Shown: in pieces, positions 26,368 through 35,302 of the stretch
How positions within the stretch are numbered: the stretch's first letter is position 1
Layout of the letters: each line of letters begins with the position of its first letter
Assembly: GCA_036389335.1 (NCBI GenBank)
Contig: DASVQC010000092.1
Coordinates: 124,001 to 188,000 of the forward strand
DNA length: 64,000 nucleotides
Reading direction: 5' to 3'
From: JAIVGV01 sp036389335
GTDB taxonomy: Bacteria > Acidobacteriota > Blastocatellia > Pyrinomonadales > Pyrinomonadaceae
The notes under the pieces: model-generated
What the model was told of the DNA's origin: nothing
Databases searched by the model: none
The model's input: the letters and a program-made list of their open reading frames with translations, nothing else
Position numbers and translations under genes: made by a program

Positions 26368-27213
26368 GTGGGCGCGGGGGCGAATCAAGGCGGGGCGGCG
26401 CAGTCGGTCGTCGCGGGCGGGGGCCGCTACGGCGCGGACGATCTCGACGCTTTCGCCGACGAGGTGCGGCGCGAAAGCTTCTGCGTGCTGCCGGGCCACT
26501 TCGACGCCGAGTTGATGGGCGCGTGGCGCGAGGCGTTCGCGCCGCTCTTGGAAGCGCACATCGCGCGCGAGGGGCACAGGCTGAACCGCGGCGCGGCGCG
26601 CTACTACGTCACGCTGCCGTTCCGCCACCCCTTCGCCGATCCGCGCGTCTACGAGGACGAGGACGTGCTCGGCGTCTGCGCCCGCCTCGTCGGCGCGGAC
26701 ATGCAACTGCACCAGCTCGCCACCGACACGCCGCTCAAGGGTTCCGAGTATCAGGACACACACCGCGACGTGCCGCCGCTCTTCCCCGAGACGGGTCGTG
26801 AGACGCCCCCGTTCCAACTCGCCGTCAACTTCCCGCTCGTGGACGTGACCGAAGAGAACGGCCCCTTCGAGGTGGCGCGCGCGACACACATGCTGACGAA
26901 GGCCGAAGCACTGCGCCGGATCGAATCGGGCGAGGTCAGCTTAGAGCCGCTGCGGATGAAGGCGGGCGACGTGATGATCCGCGACGTGCGCGCGCTGCAC
27001 CGCGGCACGCCGAACCGCACCGAAGTGCCGCGCCCGATGGTCGTCCTCGGCTACTCGCGCCGCTGGCTCTTCAGGCCCGAAGTCTCGATCCGCGTCCCGC
27101 GCGCCGTCTGGCCGTCCCTCTCGCCGCGCGCCCGCTTCCTGCTCCGCTTCAACCCGCTCGCGGACGACGCCGACGACGGCGGCGAAGAGGTCTATCAGGC
27201 GTTCGCTTATTGA
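26368..27213 (+). CDS. phytanoyl-CoA dioxygenase (PhyH) family protein
   Basis: 281 residues, cytoplasmic, no signal peptide. Double-stranded beta-helix Fe(II)/2-oxoglutarate-type oxygenase: metal ligands His132 and Asp134 in THRDVP and distal His211 in LHRGTPN, with a likely 2-oxoglutarate-binding Arg in VPRPMVVLGYSRR. The family hydroxylates a wide range of small molecules; the substrate here is unknown. GTG start at 26368 with GGAGGAA 8 nt upstream, located in the end of the permease gene. Its place as the last gene of an importer unit suggests it modifies an imported compound, but that is inference. Confidence 0.85.
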   Translation: MGAGANQGGAAQSVVAGGGRYGADDLDAFADEVRRESFCVLPGHFDAELMGAWREAFAPLLEAHIAREGHRLNRGAARYYVTLPFRHPFADPRVYEDEDVLGVCARLVGADMQLHQLATDTPLKGSEYQDTHRDVPPLFPETGRETPPFQLAVNFPLVDVTEENGPFEVARATHMLTKAEALRRIESGEVSLEPLRMKAGDVMIRDVRALHRGTPNRTEVPRPMVVLGYSRRWLFRPEVSIRVPRAVWPSLSPRARFLLRFNPLADDADDGGEEVYQAFAY

Positions 27214-27262
27214 GCCGCGAGTTCGCGCGCGGCGGCCCAGTCCCGTTCCCGGAGGGCAGGTG

Positions 27263-28432
27263 ATGTTGCTTGTCAAAGTTCTGCGGCGGTGCGCCGCGGC
27301 CTTCTGCTTTCTGCTCGCCGCGTCGGCGTCGTCGTCGCCGCAGGCGCTCTACGAGATGCCGCAGGGCGTCGAGACGCGCTGGGCGAGCGGCGAGAACCCT
27401 TCGGGCGCGAAGGGGCAGGGCGGTCAGGCGAACGGCGGGCGCAAGGGCTCGCCGACGGTGGCCGTCAAGGCGGGGGCGAGCCGGGTGCTGGCGGAGGCCG
27501 CGAACGCGAGCGGCACGGTGCGCCGCATCTGGATGACCTTCCCCGACCGCAGCCCGCGGATGCTCCGCTCGCTGCGCCTCGACATGTACTGGGACGGGGC
27601 GCGCTCTCCCGCGGTGAGCGCGCCCGTCGGCGACTTCTTCGGCGTCGGGCTCGGTCAGGCAGTCCCGTTCCAGTCGGCGCTGTTCAGCAACCCCGAGGGG
27701 CGCAGCTTCAACTGCGTCGTCCCGATGCCCTTCCGCACCGGCATGAAGATCGTCATGACGAACGAGAGCGCAGACGATCTGAACGAGCTTTTCTACGACG
27801 TGGATTACACGCTCGGCGACCGGCACGGCGCGGACGCCCTCTACTTCCACGCGCACTTCCGCCGCGAGAACCCGACCCGGCTCCAACAGGACTACGAGAT
27901 ACTGCCGCGCGTCTCCGGGCGCGGTCGCTACCTCGGCACGAACGTCGGCGTCGCCGTCAACCGGCGCGACTACTTCAACACGTGGTGGGGCGAGGGCGAG
28001 ATCAAGATTTATCTGGACGGCGACCGCGAGTTCCCGACCATCGCGGGGACGGGGACGGAAGATTACATCGGCACGGCGTGGGGGCAGGGGCAGTTCGCGC
28101 ATCTTTATCAGGGCTCGCCCGTCGCCGACGAGCGCGAGATGCGCTGGTGCTTCTACCGCTACCACATCCCCGACCCCGTCTACTTCCAGCGCGACGCGCG
28201 TGTGACGATGCAGCAGATCGGCTACCTCGCGGATCACAGCCGCGGCGGGCTGGTGCGCGAAGGCAGGCGGCTCTACCGCGCGGGGCCGGGCCGCGTCGAG
28301 ATGGACATCACGAAGGACGGCAAGTTCGAGCGCTCGGACGACTGGTCGAGCTGCGCCTACTTCTACCTCGACCGCGCAGAGAACGGACTGCCCCCGCTCG
28401 CGCCCGTCGCCGAGCGCGTCGCGGGGTTGTGA
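27263..28432 (+). CDS. DUF2961 / GH172 family glycosidase
   Basis: About 389 residues from ATG 27263 (GGAGG 7 nt upstream; GTG 27260 is an alternative). Signal peptide to about residue 27, then a DUF2961 jelly-roll tandem: RRIWMTFPD, LRLDMYWDG, DFFGVGLG, NCVVPMPFRTGMKIVMTNES, FYDVDYTLGD and the conserved GTGTEDYIGTAWG, which holds a catalytic Glu in characterised GH172 enzymes. GH172 includes fructofuranosidase/difructose-anhydride and D-arabinofuranosidase activities. It closes the plus-strand transport/hydrolase run and is followed by a strong terminator. Confidence 0.88.
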   Translation: MLLVKVLRRCAAAFCFLLAASASSSPQALYEMPQGVETRWASGENPSGAKGQGGQANGGRKGSPTVAVKAGASRVLAEAANASGTVRRIWMTFPDRSPRMLRSLRLDMYWDGARSPAVSAPVGDFFGVGLGQAVPFQSALFSNPEGRSFNCVVPMPFRTGMKIVMTNESADDLNELFYDVDYTLGDRHGADALYFHAHFRRENPTRLQQDYEILPRVSGRGRYLGTNVGVAVNRRDYFNTWWGEGEIKIYLDGDREFPTIAGTGTEDYIGTAWGQGQFAHLYQGSPVADEREMRWCFYRYHIPDPVYFQRDARVTMQQIGYLADHSRGGLVREGRRLYRAGPGRVEMDITKDGKFERSDDWSSCAYFYLDRAENGLPPLAPVAERVAGL

Positions 28433-28562
28433 GGCGAGACGGACGTTCGGGCGCGACGAGACAGGCCGTCCGGCGCGGCGTGGCCGCCGCCTGCTTCCGC
28501 CCTCCGCCGCCGCGCCCTTCAGCGCGCGACGGATGCGAACGGGCGCGCGCCCAGGCAAGGTG

Positions 28563-28604
28563 GAGGGGGCGGGAGATGACACCTCCCGCCCCCTCTTTCT
28601 TTTT
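28563..28604 (+). terminator. intrinsic terminator after GH172 gene
   Basis: gagggggcgggag (28563-28575) pairs perfectly with ctcccgccccctc (28583-28595), loop 7 nt, followed by tttcttttt. It lies between convergent genes and ends the plus-strand unit. Confidence 0.9.
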
Positions 28605-28639
28605 AGAAACCGGATCGTGCGAACGGATTCGGCTGGGTG

Positions 28640-28939
28640 TTACTTCTCGACGATGACGTCGCGGATGACGACGCCGGGCAGCAGCCGCTCGATGGGCCGC
28701 CCGGACTTCCACCCGGTCTCGGTGGCGAGGAGCGCGCCCTCCGGCACGCGCGCGGTGTAGATGCGCCGGGAGCCGAACTCGCGCACCTCGATGGTGCGCG
28801 CTCTGATGTCCACGCGCGTGACGACGCCGCTGATGGCCCGCCGGTTGGCCGACCCGGAACCTTTCGCCAGAGTCTCGACGCCGCCCGTGAGCGTGACGAG
28901 CAGGGCGAGGACGAGTGCGCTGCGCTGTAGCTTCTTCAT
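28640..28939 (-). CDS. small exported beta-rich protein (DUF5666-like)
   Basis: 99 residues. Clear signal peptide (MKKLQRSALVLALLVTLTGG..., to about residue 25) and a short beta-rich domain: ISGVVTRVDIRARTIEVREF, then RRIYTARVPEGALLA and a hydrophobic tail LLPGVVIRDVIVEK. The pattern of V-x-G-x-V-x-x-V-D with strands resembles small OB-fold-like DUF5666 proteins; I am not sure of the family. AAGGAGAAG ribosome binding site before the ATG supports the start. No operon partner: the next minus-strand gene upstream ends... beyond 240 bp away. Confidence 0.7.
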   Translation of the reverse strand: MKKLQRSALVLALLVTLTGGVETLAKGSGSANRRAISGVVTRVDIRARTIEVREFGSRRIYTARVPEGALLATETGWKSGRPIERLLPGVVIRDVIVEK

Positions 28940-29184
28940 GTCTGCTTCTCCTTACCGGGGCGGGGGCACGCCTTGCGCCCCGCCCGATGCACGTTAGTAA
29001 AAGAGCGGGCTCCGTCATTCGGAGGCGGCTCGCTCGCCGCCTCACCTGCTAACGCGCGAAGGGGTGGGAAAAAGGATCACGGCGGAGGGAGTTTGGGGAA
29101 GGCCGTGCGACCGCGCCCGCGCCTTCCTCCGGTTAGCGCGCGGCGCGCGCGCGCCGTGTCAGGGTGAGGGCCTTCGCCGCGCCG

Positions 29185-30888
29185 TCACTTATCCGGCAGC
29201 AGGCCGGCGAGGAGGAAGACGAGCGGGGCGTTCCAGTTGATGGCGACCTCGTTGGTGGCGTATGACCCCTGCTCGTCGAGGTACATACGCGCGGGCGGCA
29301 GGTCGGGGAGCTTCCGCATCGCGGGGTCTTGTCGCGTGCGGTTCGGCCCGCCCGACATGAGGCCGGGCCACGGCTCGGCGTTAGAGTCCGCCGCGCTCGG
29401 TCGGTGGTGCGGGTGGCGGAAAGGGTTCTCGCCGAGGCGCGTGACGAAGGAGAGCGAGAAGGTGTTCCTGCCGAGCAGGTAGTGTAGATCGTCGAGCGCC
29501 GCCGCGACGTAACGCCGGCGGGGGCGCATGGCGTTCGCCACCAGGAGCTGCACGCCGTAGTTCGCCGCGACGCCGTTCGAGCCCCAGACGTAATCGCGCG
29601 CCGTCAGGCTGTTGCGGTAGCCGTTGCGGCTGCCGCGCTCGACCGTCTCGTCAGCCGCCTTCAAAGAGGCGTCGCGGATCGCTCTGGCCGCTTCGTCACC
29701 TTTACCGCCCCCGAGCGCGTAGGCCCACAGCGCGAGCGGCGCCACGTCGGCCCAAGAGGGCGGGCCGAAGCCTCCGCGCGCCTTCGCGTACGCGCCGAAG
29801 TGCGCGAGGAAGTATCGCCGGTAGACGCCCCTCCCGGTCGCGCGCCACAACTCGGCTGAAGCCCAGAGCCGCTCGTCGCCGCACCGGCTATCGCCGTACT
29901 CGCCGGTGGCGACGCCCGCGGGGTTGCGGAACGGAACGTCCGGGTGCCGGTCGAGCCAGCGCCACGCGCGCCCGGCGGCGAGCAAAGACCGTCGCGCGTA
30001 AGCGTGATCGAAAGGTTCGTAGGCGCGCGCGGCGGTGGCCGCGACGGCGGCGAAGTCGGCGGTGGCGCAGGAACTCTTGTAAGGCGCGACGCCCGTGCCG
30101 ACGACGTAGCTCACCGAATCGTCCCTCTCCGGCGAGACGAACGGGGCGAACTGCTCGCTCGTCTGCTTGTGCCACACCCCGCCGTCGGCGTCCTGCATCG
30201 TGAGCATCCAGTCGAGATTCCAGCGCACCTCGTCGAGGATGTCCGGCGAGGCGTCGCCGGATTCGGGGATGTTGAGATCGACGGCGCGCAGGCGTGCGCC
30301 GAACAAATCCCACGCCCAGAGCAGCGTCGCCGCGGAGACGGCGGAGTTGACGACGTAGCGCCCGTAGTCGCCCGCGTCGTGCCAGCCGCGCGCCGACTCT
30401 CTCGCGCCCGCCTTGCCCGAAGAGGCGTGGTACGCGCCGCGCGGGTGACACGCCGCGTGACGGTAGCCGGGGAACTCCGGGCCCAGATCGACCGCGACGC
30501 CGCAGCGCTGGCCGTAGAAGGCGCGCGCGGCGAGGTAGAACGCGCGGGCGTACACGTCTGCGCCGACGGAGAAGTCCCAACTCCTGCCGACGCCCGGCAC
30601 TTCCACGTAGTACGTCCCGCCCGTTTCGAGCGGCGTGAAGTCGGCGGCCCGCACGCGGTCGCCCGAGTCGGCGTCCTCGGACGCGGGCGCGAGCCTGCCG
30701 GAGAAGGCGACGGAGTCGTCGCCCGCGCGGCGCACGTTGAAAGCGCCCGCGGCGCTAGGCGAGACGACGAGCGCCACCTTGCTCGCGCGCGGCAGGTAGC
30801 CGACCTGATCGACTTTGATCTGCGTGGTCGGCGCGGTCGCGGCGGCCAACACGGTCGATAAAGAGAGGATGAGGGCGAGCGATCCCAT
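29185..30888 (-). CDS. glycoside hydrolase family 9 protein (endoglucanase-like)
   Basis: 567 residues, exported. Signal peptide to about 19; N-terminal Ig-like cellulase domain (about 22-105, IKVDQVGYLPRASKVALVV ... GRSWDFSVG); (alpha/alpha)6 catalytic domain with the nucleophile-activating Asp pair in GWHDAGDYGRYV near residue 168, the His-containing YLLGRNTFSLSFVT, GENPFRHPHHRPS near 475 and the catalytic acid Glu in SYATNEVAINWNAPL near 545. GH9 enzymes cleave beta-1,4-glucans, and some act on chito- or glucosamine-oligosaccharides. It is the last gene of a minus-strand hydrolase run with GH16 (43 bp or more upstream) and GH3. Confidence 0.93.
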   Translation of the reverse strand: MGSLALILSLSTVLAAATAPTTQIKVDQVGYLPRASKVALVVSPSAAGAFNVRRAGDDSVAFSGRLAPASEDADSGDRVRAADFTPLETGGTYYVEVPGVGRSWDFSVGADVYARAFYLAARAFYGQRCGVAVDLGPEFPGYRHAACHPRGAYHASSGKAGARESARGWHDAGDYGRYVVNSAVSAATLLWAWDLFGARLRAVDLNIPESGDASPDILDEVRWNLDWMLTMQDADGGVWHKQTSEQFAPFVSPERDDSVSYVVGTGVAPYKSSCATADFAAVAATAARAYEPFDHAYARRSLLAAGRAWRWLDRHPDVPFRNPAGVATGEYGDSRCGDERLWASAELWRATGRGVYRRYFLAHFGAYAKARGGFGPPSWADVAPLALWAYALGGGKGDEAARAIRDASLKAADETVERGSRNGYRNSLTARDYVWGSNGVAANYGVQLLVANAMRPRRRYVAAALDDLHYLLGRNTFSLSFVTRLGENPFRHPHHRPSAADSNAEPWPGLMSGGPNRTRQDPAMRKLPDLPPARMYLDEQGSYATNEVAINWNAPLVFLLAGLLPDK

Positions 30889-30930
30889 GATGTCTTGAAG
30901 GCTGCTTGAGGCCGCCGCCCCGGCGGGCTC

Positions 30931-31818
30931 TTAACGGCGCGCGCCGCGGGGGCGGCGCGTGTCGCTTCGGCGTTCGTAGGCGCGGACGTAATCGACCGTC
31001 AAGGTCTGGGGCATCGAGGTCGTCGCGTCCGGGTCGTGGGGCCAGTCGCCGCCGACGGCGAGGTTCAGGATGATGAAGAACGGGTGGTCGTAAACCCAGA
31101 GCGCGCCCGCGGGCAGATCGGTCGGCCTCCGCGTCTGGTACAACTCGCCGTCAACGTACCAGCGAATCTCCCACCGCTCCCACTCGACGGCGAAGGTGTG
31201 GTAGTCGTCGGCGAAGCGTTTGCCGCCGGGCAGGGCGTGTTGCGCGCCGACGCCGTTCGCGCCCGAATGATTGGGGCCGTGGATCGTGCCGTGGACGAGC
31301 GAGGGCTCGCGCCCGATGTTCTCCATCACGTCGATCTCGCCGCAGGCGGGCCAGCCGACCGCGCCGATGTTCGCGCCGAGCAGCCAGAAGGCGGGCCACA
31401 CGCCCTGACCGAAAGGCAACTTCATGCGCGCCTCGAAACGACCGAAGGCCCGCGCGAACGTCTTCCTCGTCGTGAGCCGCGCCGACGTGTAGCGGCACGG
31501 CCCGTACCAGCACTTGAGCGCGGTCGGCGGCGTCTCCGCGAACGCTTCGACGACGAGGTGCCCGCGCCCGTCGAGGTGAGCGTTCTTCTTATCGTCCGTG
31601 TAGTACTCAAGCTCGTGGTTGCCCCAGCCCGAGCCGCCTACTTCAGCGCCCCACTTCGCGCGGTCAACCCCGGAGCCTTTCGCCCCGTCGAACTCGTCGC
31701 GCCAGACGAGCCTCCAACTGCCCTGCCCGCGCGCGACCGTCGTGAGGCACAGCAGGAGCGCGAGCGCGGCGGGCGCTCGCCGCGACAAAAAATTCTTAGA
31801 CGAGTGGGCCGCCCCGCG
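30931..31818 (-). CDS. glycoside hydrolase family 16 protein (beta-glucanase-like)
   Basis: About 295 residues from GTG 31818, preferred because GAGGG lies 7 nt upstream; TTG 31851 is an alternative. Signal peptide ending in TVARGQ, then a GH16 jelly-roll: LVWRDEFDG, WGNHELEYYTDD, the catalytic E-I-D-V-M-E motif inside CGEIDVMENIG (nucleophile and acid Glu), VHGTIHGPNHSG, HTFAVEWERWEIRWYVDG and FFIILNLAVGGDWP. The E-x-D-x-x-E form and surrounding residues fit laminarinase/lichenase-type beta-1,3(4)-glucanases. Sits between GH9 and a small exported helical protein; likely co-transcribed with GH9. Confidence 0.93.
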   Translation of the reverse strand, partial: RGAAHSSKNFLSRRAPAALALLLCLTTVARGQGSWRLVWRDEFDGAKGSGVDRAKWGAEVGGSGWGNHELEYYTDDKKNAHLDGRGHLVVEAFAETPPTALKCWYGPCRYTSARLTTRKTFARAFGRFEARMKLPFGQGVWPAFWLLGANIGAVGWPACGEIDVMENIGREPSLVHGTIHGPNHSGANGVGAQHALPGGKRFADDYHTFAVEWERWEIRWYVDGELYQTRRPTDLPAGALWVYDHPFFIILNLAVGGDWPHDPDATTSMPQTLTVDYVRAYERRSDTRRPRGARR

Positions 31819-31885
31819 CACGTCAAAGCCCTCGCCCCGCTCGCGCGTCAAAGCCCACGCCTCCGCGGGCGGGCGACGCGCCCCG

Positions 31886-32536
31886 TCATTTCGACGCCTT
31901 GCCCAGACGCTCGGCGCTGCGCTTGACGCCGTCGCTGAGTTCGATGATGGCGAGAAGGTCGCCCCCGGCGGCAGCCGCCTTCTGCAAGTCGACGACGCCG
32001 GGGTCTTTGAACATGGGGTTGCCGGTGAAGCTGTGGATCGTGTTGCAGAGTTTGACGAGCGCGCCCTTGATCTGCTCGCCGTCGTAGTCCGTCTGTTTCG
32101 CCGCGTCCTTCTCCTTATCTTCGGGCGGGGCGGAGGGCATCAGGACGGACTTCAGGCGGTTGGCGCGCTTGTTGATCTCGGCGGCCTGCTCGGAGACGAG
32201 CTTGTAGTCGAGCGGCTTCCGGGCGACGAGGTAATCGATCACGTCGTTGCGGATGAGCTGGATGCGCTTGAAGTCCTGCTTCGTCTGATCGATGGCCGCC
32301 GCGAGTCGCCGCGCGTCCATCCGACCGCCCACGGCCCTGATCTCCGCGCTGCGCAGCGCCGCCTCGCGGTTCGTCTGCGCGTCCGTGTCGCCCTTCGGGT
32401 TGATGACGGGCGGCGCTCCGACCCCTCCCGGCGCGCCCTGCGCCGTGGCCGCGACCGCGCCGGCGAACGAGAAAGAGATGATCGCCGCCAGACGGCAAAC
32501 GCTGCTCCTCGTCGAACGTGAACGACGCTGCTTCAT
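31886..32536 (-). CDS. exported helical protein of unknown function (paralogue A)
   Basis: 216 residues with signal peptide (ending VAATAQ, about 33), then a Pro/Gly linker and an alpha-helical domain: IDQTKQDFKRIQLIRNDVID, LVSEQAAEINKRANRLKSVL, EQIKGALVKLCNTIHSF and a final DGVKRSAERLGKASK. Not a family I recognise. A paralogue is encoded at 44117 with the same QDFKRIQ-x-IRND block, A-E-x-x-KRA-x-R and SAERLG ending. Start supported by AAGGAGG 8 nt before the ATG. It lies between GH16 and GH3; the gap to GH3 is 25 bp, so it is in the hydrolase transcript. The function cannot be told; a periplasmic helical-bundle role is inference. Confidence 0.8.
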   Translation of the reverse strand: MKQRRSRSTRSSVCRLAAIISFSFAGAVAATAQGAPGGVGAPPVINPKGDTDAQTNREAALRSAEIRAVGGRMDARRLAAAIDQTKQDFKRIQLIRNDVIDYLVARKPLDYKLVSEQAAEINKRANRLKSVLMPSAPPEDKEKDAAKQTDYDGEQIKGALVKLCNTIHSFTGNPMFKDPGVVDLQKAAAAGGDLLAIIELSDGVKRSAERLGKASK

Positions 32537-32561
32537 GTCAGCTTCCTCCTTAATTCCGTTT

Positions 32562-34970
32562 TCACCTGCGCGCGCGTCCGGGCCGCTGCGCCTGTCCGGC
32601 CCGGAGCGTGAACTTGTCCGAGAGGCTGCCGGCCATGACGGTGAAGTCTCCCGGCTCGACGACGCTTCTGTTGTCTTCGCCGACGAACGAGAGATCGTCC
32701 GCGCGCAGCGTGAACGTCAGGTCGCGGCTCTGCCCCGGCTCAAGGTAGATTTTGGCGAAGCGGCGGACGCGCTTGCCCGGCGGGCTTAGGGATGCGACCT
32801 CGTCGCGCACGTAGAGGATGACGGTCTCCTTGCCCGCGCGCGCGCCGGTGTTCGTCACGGTCAGGGCGACGTTGACCGCGCCCCCGGCGGGCACCGACTT
32901 CGGGGCGACGCGCAGGTTGCTGTAGGCGTAGGTCGTGTAGCTCAGGCCCTGCCCGAACTCGAACTGCGGGCGCGTGGCGAGGTTGCCGAACGACGTGTCG
33001 GTGTCCTCGAACAGCTTGCGGTCGTAGTTGAAGAGGTTGTTCGCCGAGCGCGGGTAGGTGAAGGGCAGCCGGCCCGAAGGGTTGTAGTCGCCGAGGAGCA
33101 CGTCGGCGACCGCCGCGCCGCCCTCGTTGCCGGGGTTGTACGCCATCAGGATCGCCCGCGCCCCGTCAACGATCCGGCTGACGACGCGGGGCCGCCCTTC
33201 GACGAGCACGACGACGACCGGCTTGCCCGTCGCCTCAATCGCTTCGGCCAGACGCAACTGCGGCTCGGGCAGCGTCAGGTCTGTGATGTTGCCGGGCGTC
33301 TCGGTGTAAGTGCCCTCGCCGAGGCAGAGGACGACCACGTCCGCGTCGCGCGCGGCGCGCACCGCGGCGGGGATGTCCACCTCCTCGTCCACGTCCGTGG
33401 GCGTGCTGTTCGACGGCGACCCGGCGGCGCGCGTGATGCGCGTGCCGGGCGCGTAGGAGAGGTTCTTGCCCAGCCTGCCTTCGAGCGCCTGAAGGATGGT
33501 CGGGCGATCCTTCGGGTAGAGAGACTCTTCCGATCCCTGCCAGACGTAAGTCCAACCGTTGTTGAGCGGGAGGAGCGAGTTGGCCGTCGGCCCCGTGACG
33601 AGGACTTTGCGGTTCTTGGCGAGCGGCAGCAGCCCGCCCTCGTTCTTCAAGAGCGTCATCGACTCGCGCGCCGCCTGCAGGGCCACCTCCCTCGACGCGT
33701 TCGTCCCGACCGCGGAAGCGAGCGCCGGATCGGGCAGCGCGTTCTCGAAGAGGCCCAGCTCGAACTTGACGCGCAGGATTCGGCGCACGGCTTCGTCTAT
33801 GCGCGACATCGGCACCTTGCCCTCTTTGACGAGGGCGAGGAGGTGATCGGCGAAGCTGTAGTCGGAGGGGACCATGCTCATGTCGATCCCGGCCATGACG
33901 GACAGGCGCGTCGCTTCGCGCTCGTCGGCGGCGATCCTCCACTGCGTGACGAGCTTCTTGATGTCCTCCCAGTCGGAGACGACGAAGCCCTTGAAGCCGA
34001 GTTCGCCGCGCAGGATGTCGGTCAGGATGTGGCGGTTGACGTGGCCGGGCGTGCCGTTGATCTCGGCGGAGTTGACCATCACGGTGCGCGCGCCCGCTTT
34101 CACCGCGGCGGCGAAGGTCGGGAGGAAGTATTCGCGCAGGTGGCTCTCGGGGATGAGGGCGGTCGTGCGATCCCTGCCGCTCAGGGGGAAGCTGTAGCCC
34201 ATGTAGTGCTTCAAACTGGCGGCGACGTGCGACGGCGAGGATACGTCGTCGCCTTCGAGGCCGCGCACGAACGCCGCGCCCAGCACTTTGGCGAGGTACG
34301 GGTCTTCGCCGAACGTCTCGTAGAAGCGGGGCCACAGGGGCTGGCGACCGATGTCGAGGACGGGCGAGAACGACCAGGGGATGCCCGCGGCGCGCGTCTC
34401 GGCGGCGGCGATCTCCTGCGAGCGCTGCACGAGCGCCGGGTTCCACGTCGCCGCCATGCCGATCTCCTGCGGGAAGAGCGTCGAGCCCTGCACGTAGTTC
34501 GCGCCGTGGATCGAGTCGATGCCGTAGAGGACGGGAATCCGTAGGCGCGTGCGCCGGCTCGCCTCCTGAATCTTCCCGATGATGTCGTGCCAGCGTTCGA
34601 GCGGCAGGGCCTGATCCTTAACGTTGAGGATGGAGCCGACGCCGTAGCGACCGACGGCCTTCTCCAGCTTCACGGGATCGATCTGCGTCGTCTGATCCCG
34701 ACCGGTCGAGACCATGCCGATCTCCAACTGAGTCATCTGCCCGATCTTCTCCTCCGGCGTCATGCGCGCGAGCAACTCCTCGACGCGCCGCGCGACGTCG
34801 CGCGCCGCCGCGCGCGGGCGCGTCGCCGACTGGAAGAAGGCGTCGCTGTCGTTCACGTCGGAGCCGACGACGCCGCGCCCGTCGAGCGTCTGCGCCGAAG
34901 TTTGTTGCGACTGTAGGCAAAAGGTTTGGAGACACAGCGCGGAGGCGAGTGTCAGGGCGGTTATTCTCAT
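32562..34970 (-). CDS. glycoside hydrolase family 3 beta-glucosidase (BglX-like)
   Basis: 802 residues from ATG 34970, chosen since it begins a signal peptide (ending QQTSAQ); a longer frame to 35141 reads through a hairpin repeat and is rejected. (beta/alpha)8 domain with KIGQMTQLEIGMVST, the substrate-binding KHYMGYSFPLSGRDRT and the nucleophile Asp in GFVVSDWEDIKKL; the alpha/beta sandwich has KNRKVLVTGPTANSL and VVLCLGEGTYTETPG; a fibronectin-III-like domain (about 695-800) ends the protein. Periplasmic exo-acting beta-glucosidase or xylosidase, completing the cascade begun by GH9 and GH16. First gene of the minus-strand run. Confidence 0.93.
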   Translation of the reverse strand: MRITALTLASALCLQTFCLQSQQTSAQTLDGRGVVGSDVNDSDAFFQSATRPRAAARDVARRVEELLARMTPEEKIGQMTQLEIGMVSTGRDQTTQIDPVKLEKAVGRYGVGSILNVKDQALPLERWHDIIGKIQEASRRTRLRIPVLYGIDSIHGANYVQGSTLFPQEIGMAATWNPALVQRSQEIAAAETRAAGIPWSFSPVLDIGRQPLWPRFYETFGEDPYLAKVLGAAFVRGLEGDDVSSPSHVAASLKHYMGYSFPLSGRDRTTALIPESHLREYFLPTFAAAVKAGARTVMVNSAEINGTPGHVNRHILTDILRGELGFKGFVVSDWEDIKKLVTQWRIAADEREATRLSVMAGIDMSMVPSDYSFADHLLALVKEGKVPMSRIDEAVRRILRVKFELGLFENALPDPALASAVGTNASREVALQAARESMTLLKNEGGLLPLAKNRKVLVTGPTANSLLPLNNGWTYVWQGSEESLYPKDRPTILQALEGRLGKNLSYAPGTRITRAAGSPSNSTPTDVDEEVDIPAAVRAARDADVVVLCLGEGTYTETPGNITDLTLPEPQLRLAEAIEATGKPVVVVLVEGRPRVVSRIVDGARAILMAYNPGNEGGAAVADVLLGDYNPSGRLPFTYPRSANNLFNYDRKLFEDTDTSFGNLATRPQFEFGQGLSYTTYAYSNLRVAPKSVPAGGAVNVALTVTNTGARAGKETVILYVRDEVASLSPPGKRVRRFAKIYLEPGQSRDLTFTLRADDLSFVGEDNRSVVEPGDFTVMAGSLSDKFTLRAGQAQRPGRARR

Positions 34971-35302
34971 AGTCGTCGGCTCGTCCTTAAAGGAAGAAGC
35001 TTGCAGGAACTCTTGCCGCCCATTCTCTTTTATCAAGCCCTTTTGTTCAAGCAAAATTTTGGGCGGGGCCCTGATTAGATTCTTACTCTGTGCCCGCTCC
35101 GTGTCCTCTGTGTCTCCGTGGTGAGTCTTGATCATAAGCACTCACCACAGAGACACAGAGGACACGGAGCGGGCACAGAGGAAAGCCGAAGCTATGACAC
35201 CACCGGGGCGAAAGGTCGCCTCTCGACAAAGCGCGGGCGGCGGTACAATATGGCCGTCGTCGCCCGCCGGTCGTCGCGTGATTTCTCCGGCACTCGTACT
35301 TG
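34971..35302. other. divergent intergenic region between GH3 and cytochrome genes
   Basis: About 330 bp with no gene. The main content is a 41-bp-arm hairpin (35086-35180). On the minus strand an A/T-rich stretch (about 35030-35060) may contain the GH3 promoter, but no pair of hexamers is convincing. On the plus side TACAAT (35244-35249) with a weak TCGACA 15 bp upstream could serve the cytochrome gene. Confidence 0.5.
35086..35180. repeat. class-I long hairpin (copy D, 41-bp arms)
   Basis: Arms 35086-35126 and 35140-35180 are complementary over 41 positions with one mismatch; the 13-nt loop is cttgatcataagc. This is the best-preserved copy. Hexamers TCTGTG/TCCGTG recur about every 9 nt in the arm, and the neck is GGTGAGT/ACTCACC. 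It lies between divergent genes, so it cannot be a terminator for either. Confidence 0.93.

Noticed and set aside
34971..35141. N-terminal extension of the GH3 protein
   Set aside because: The extension reads through the right arm and loop of a hairpin repeat and precedes the real signal peptide at 34970.
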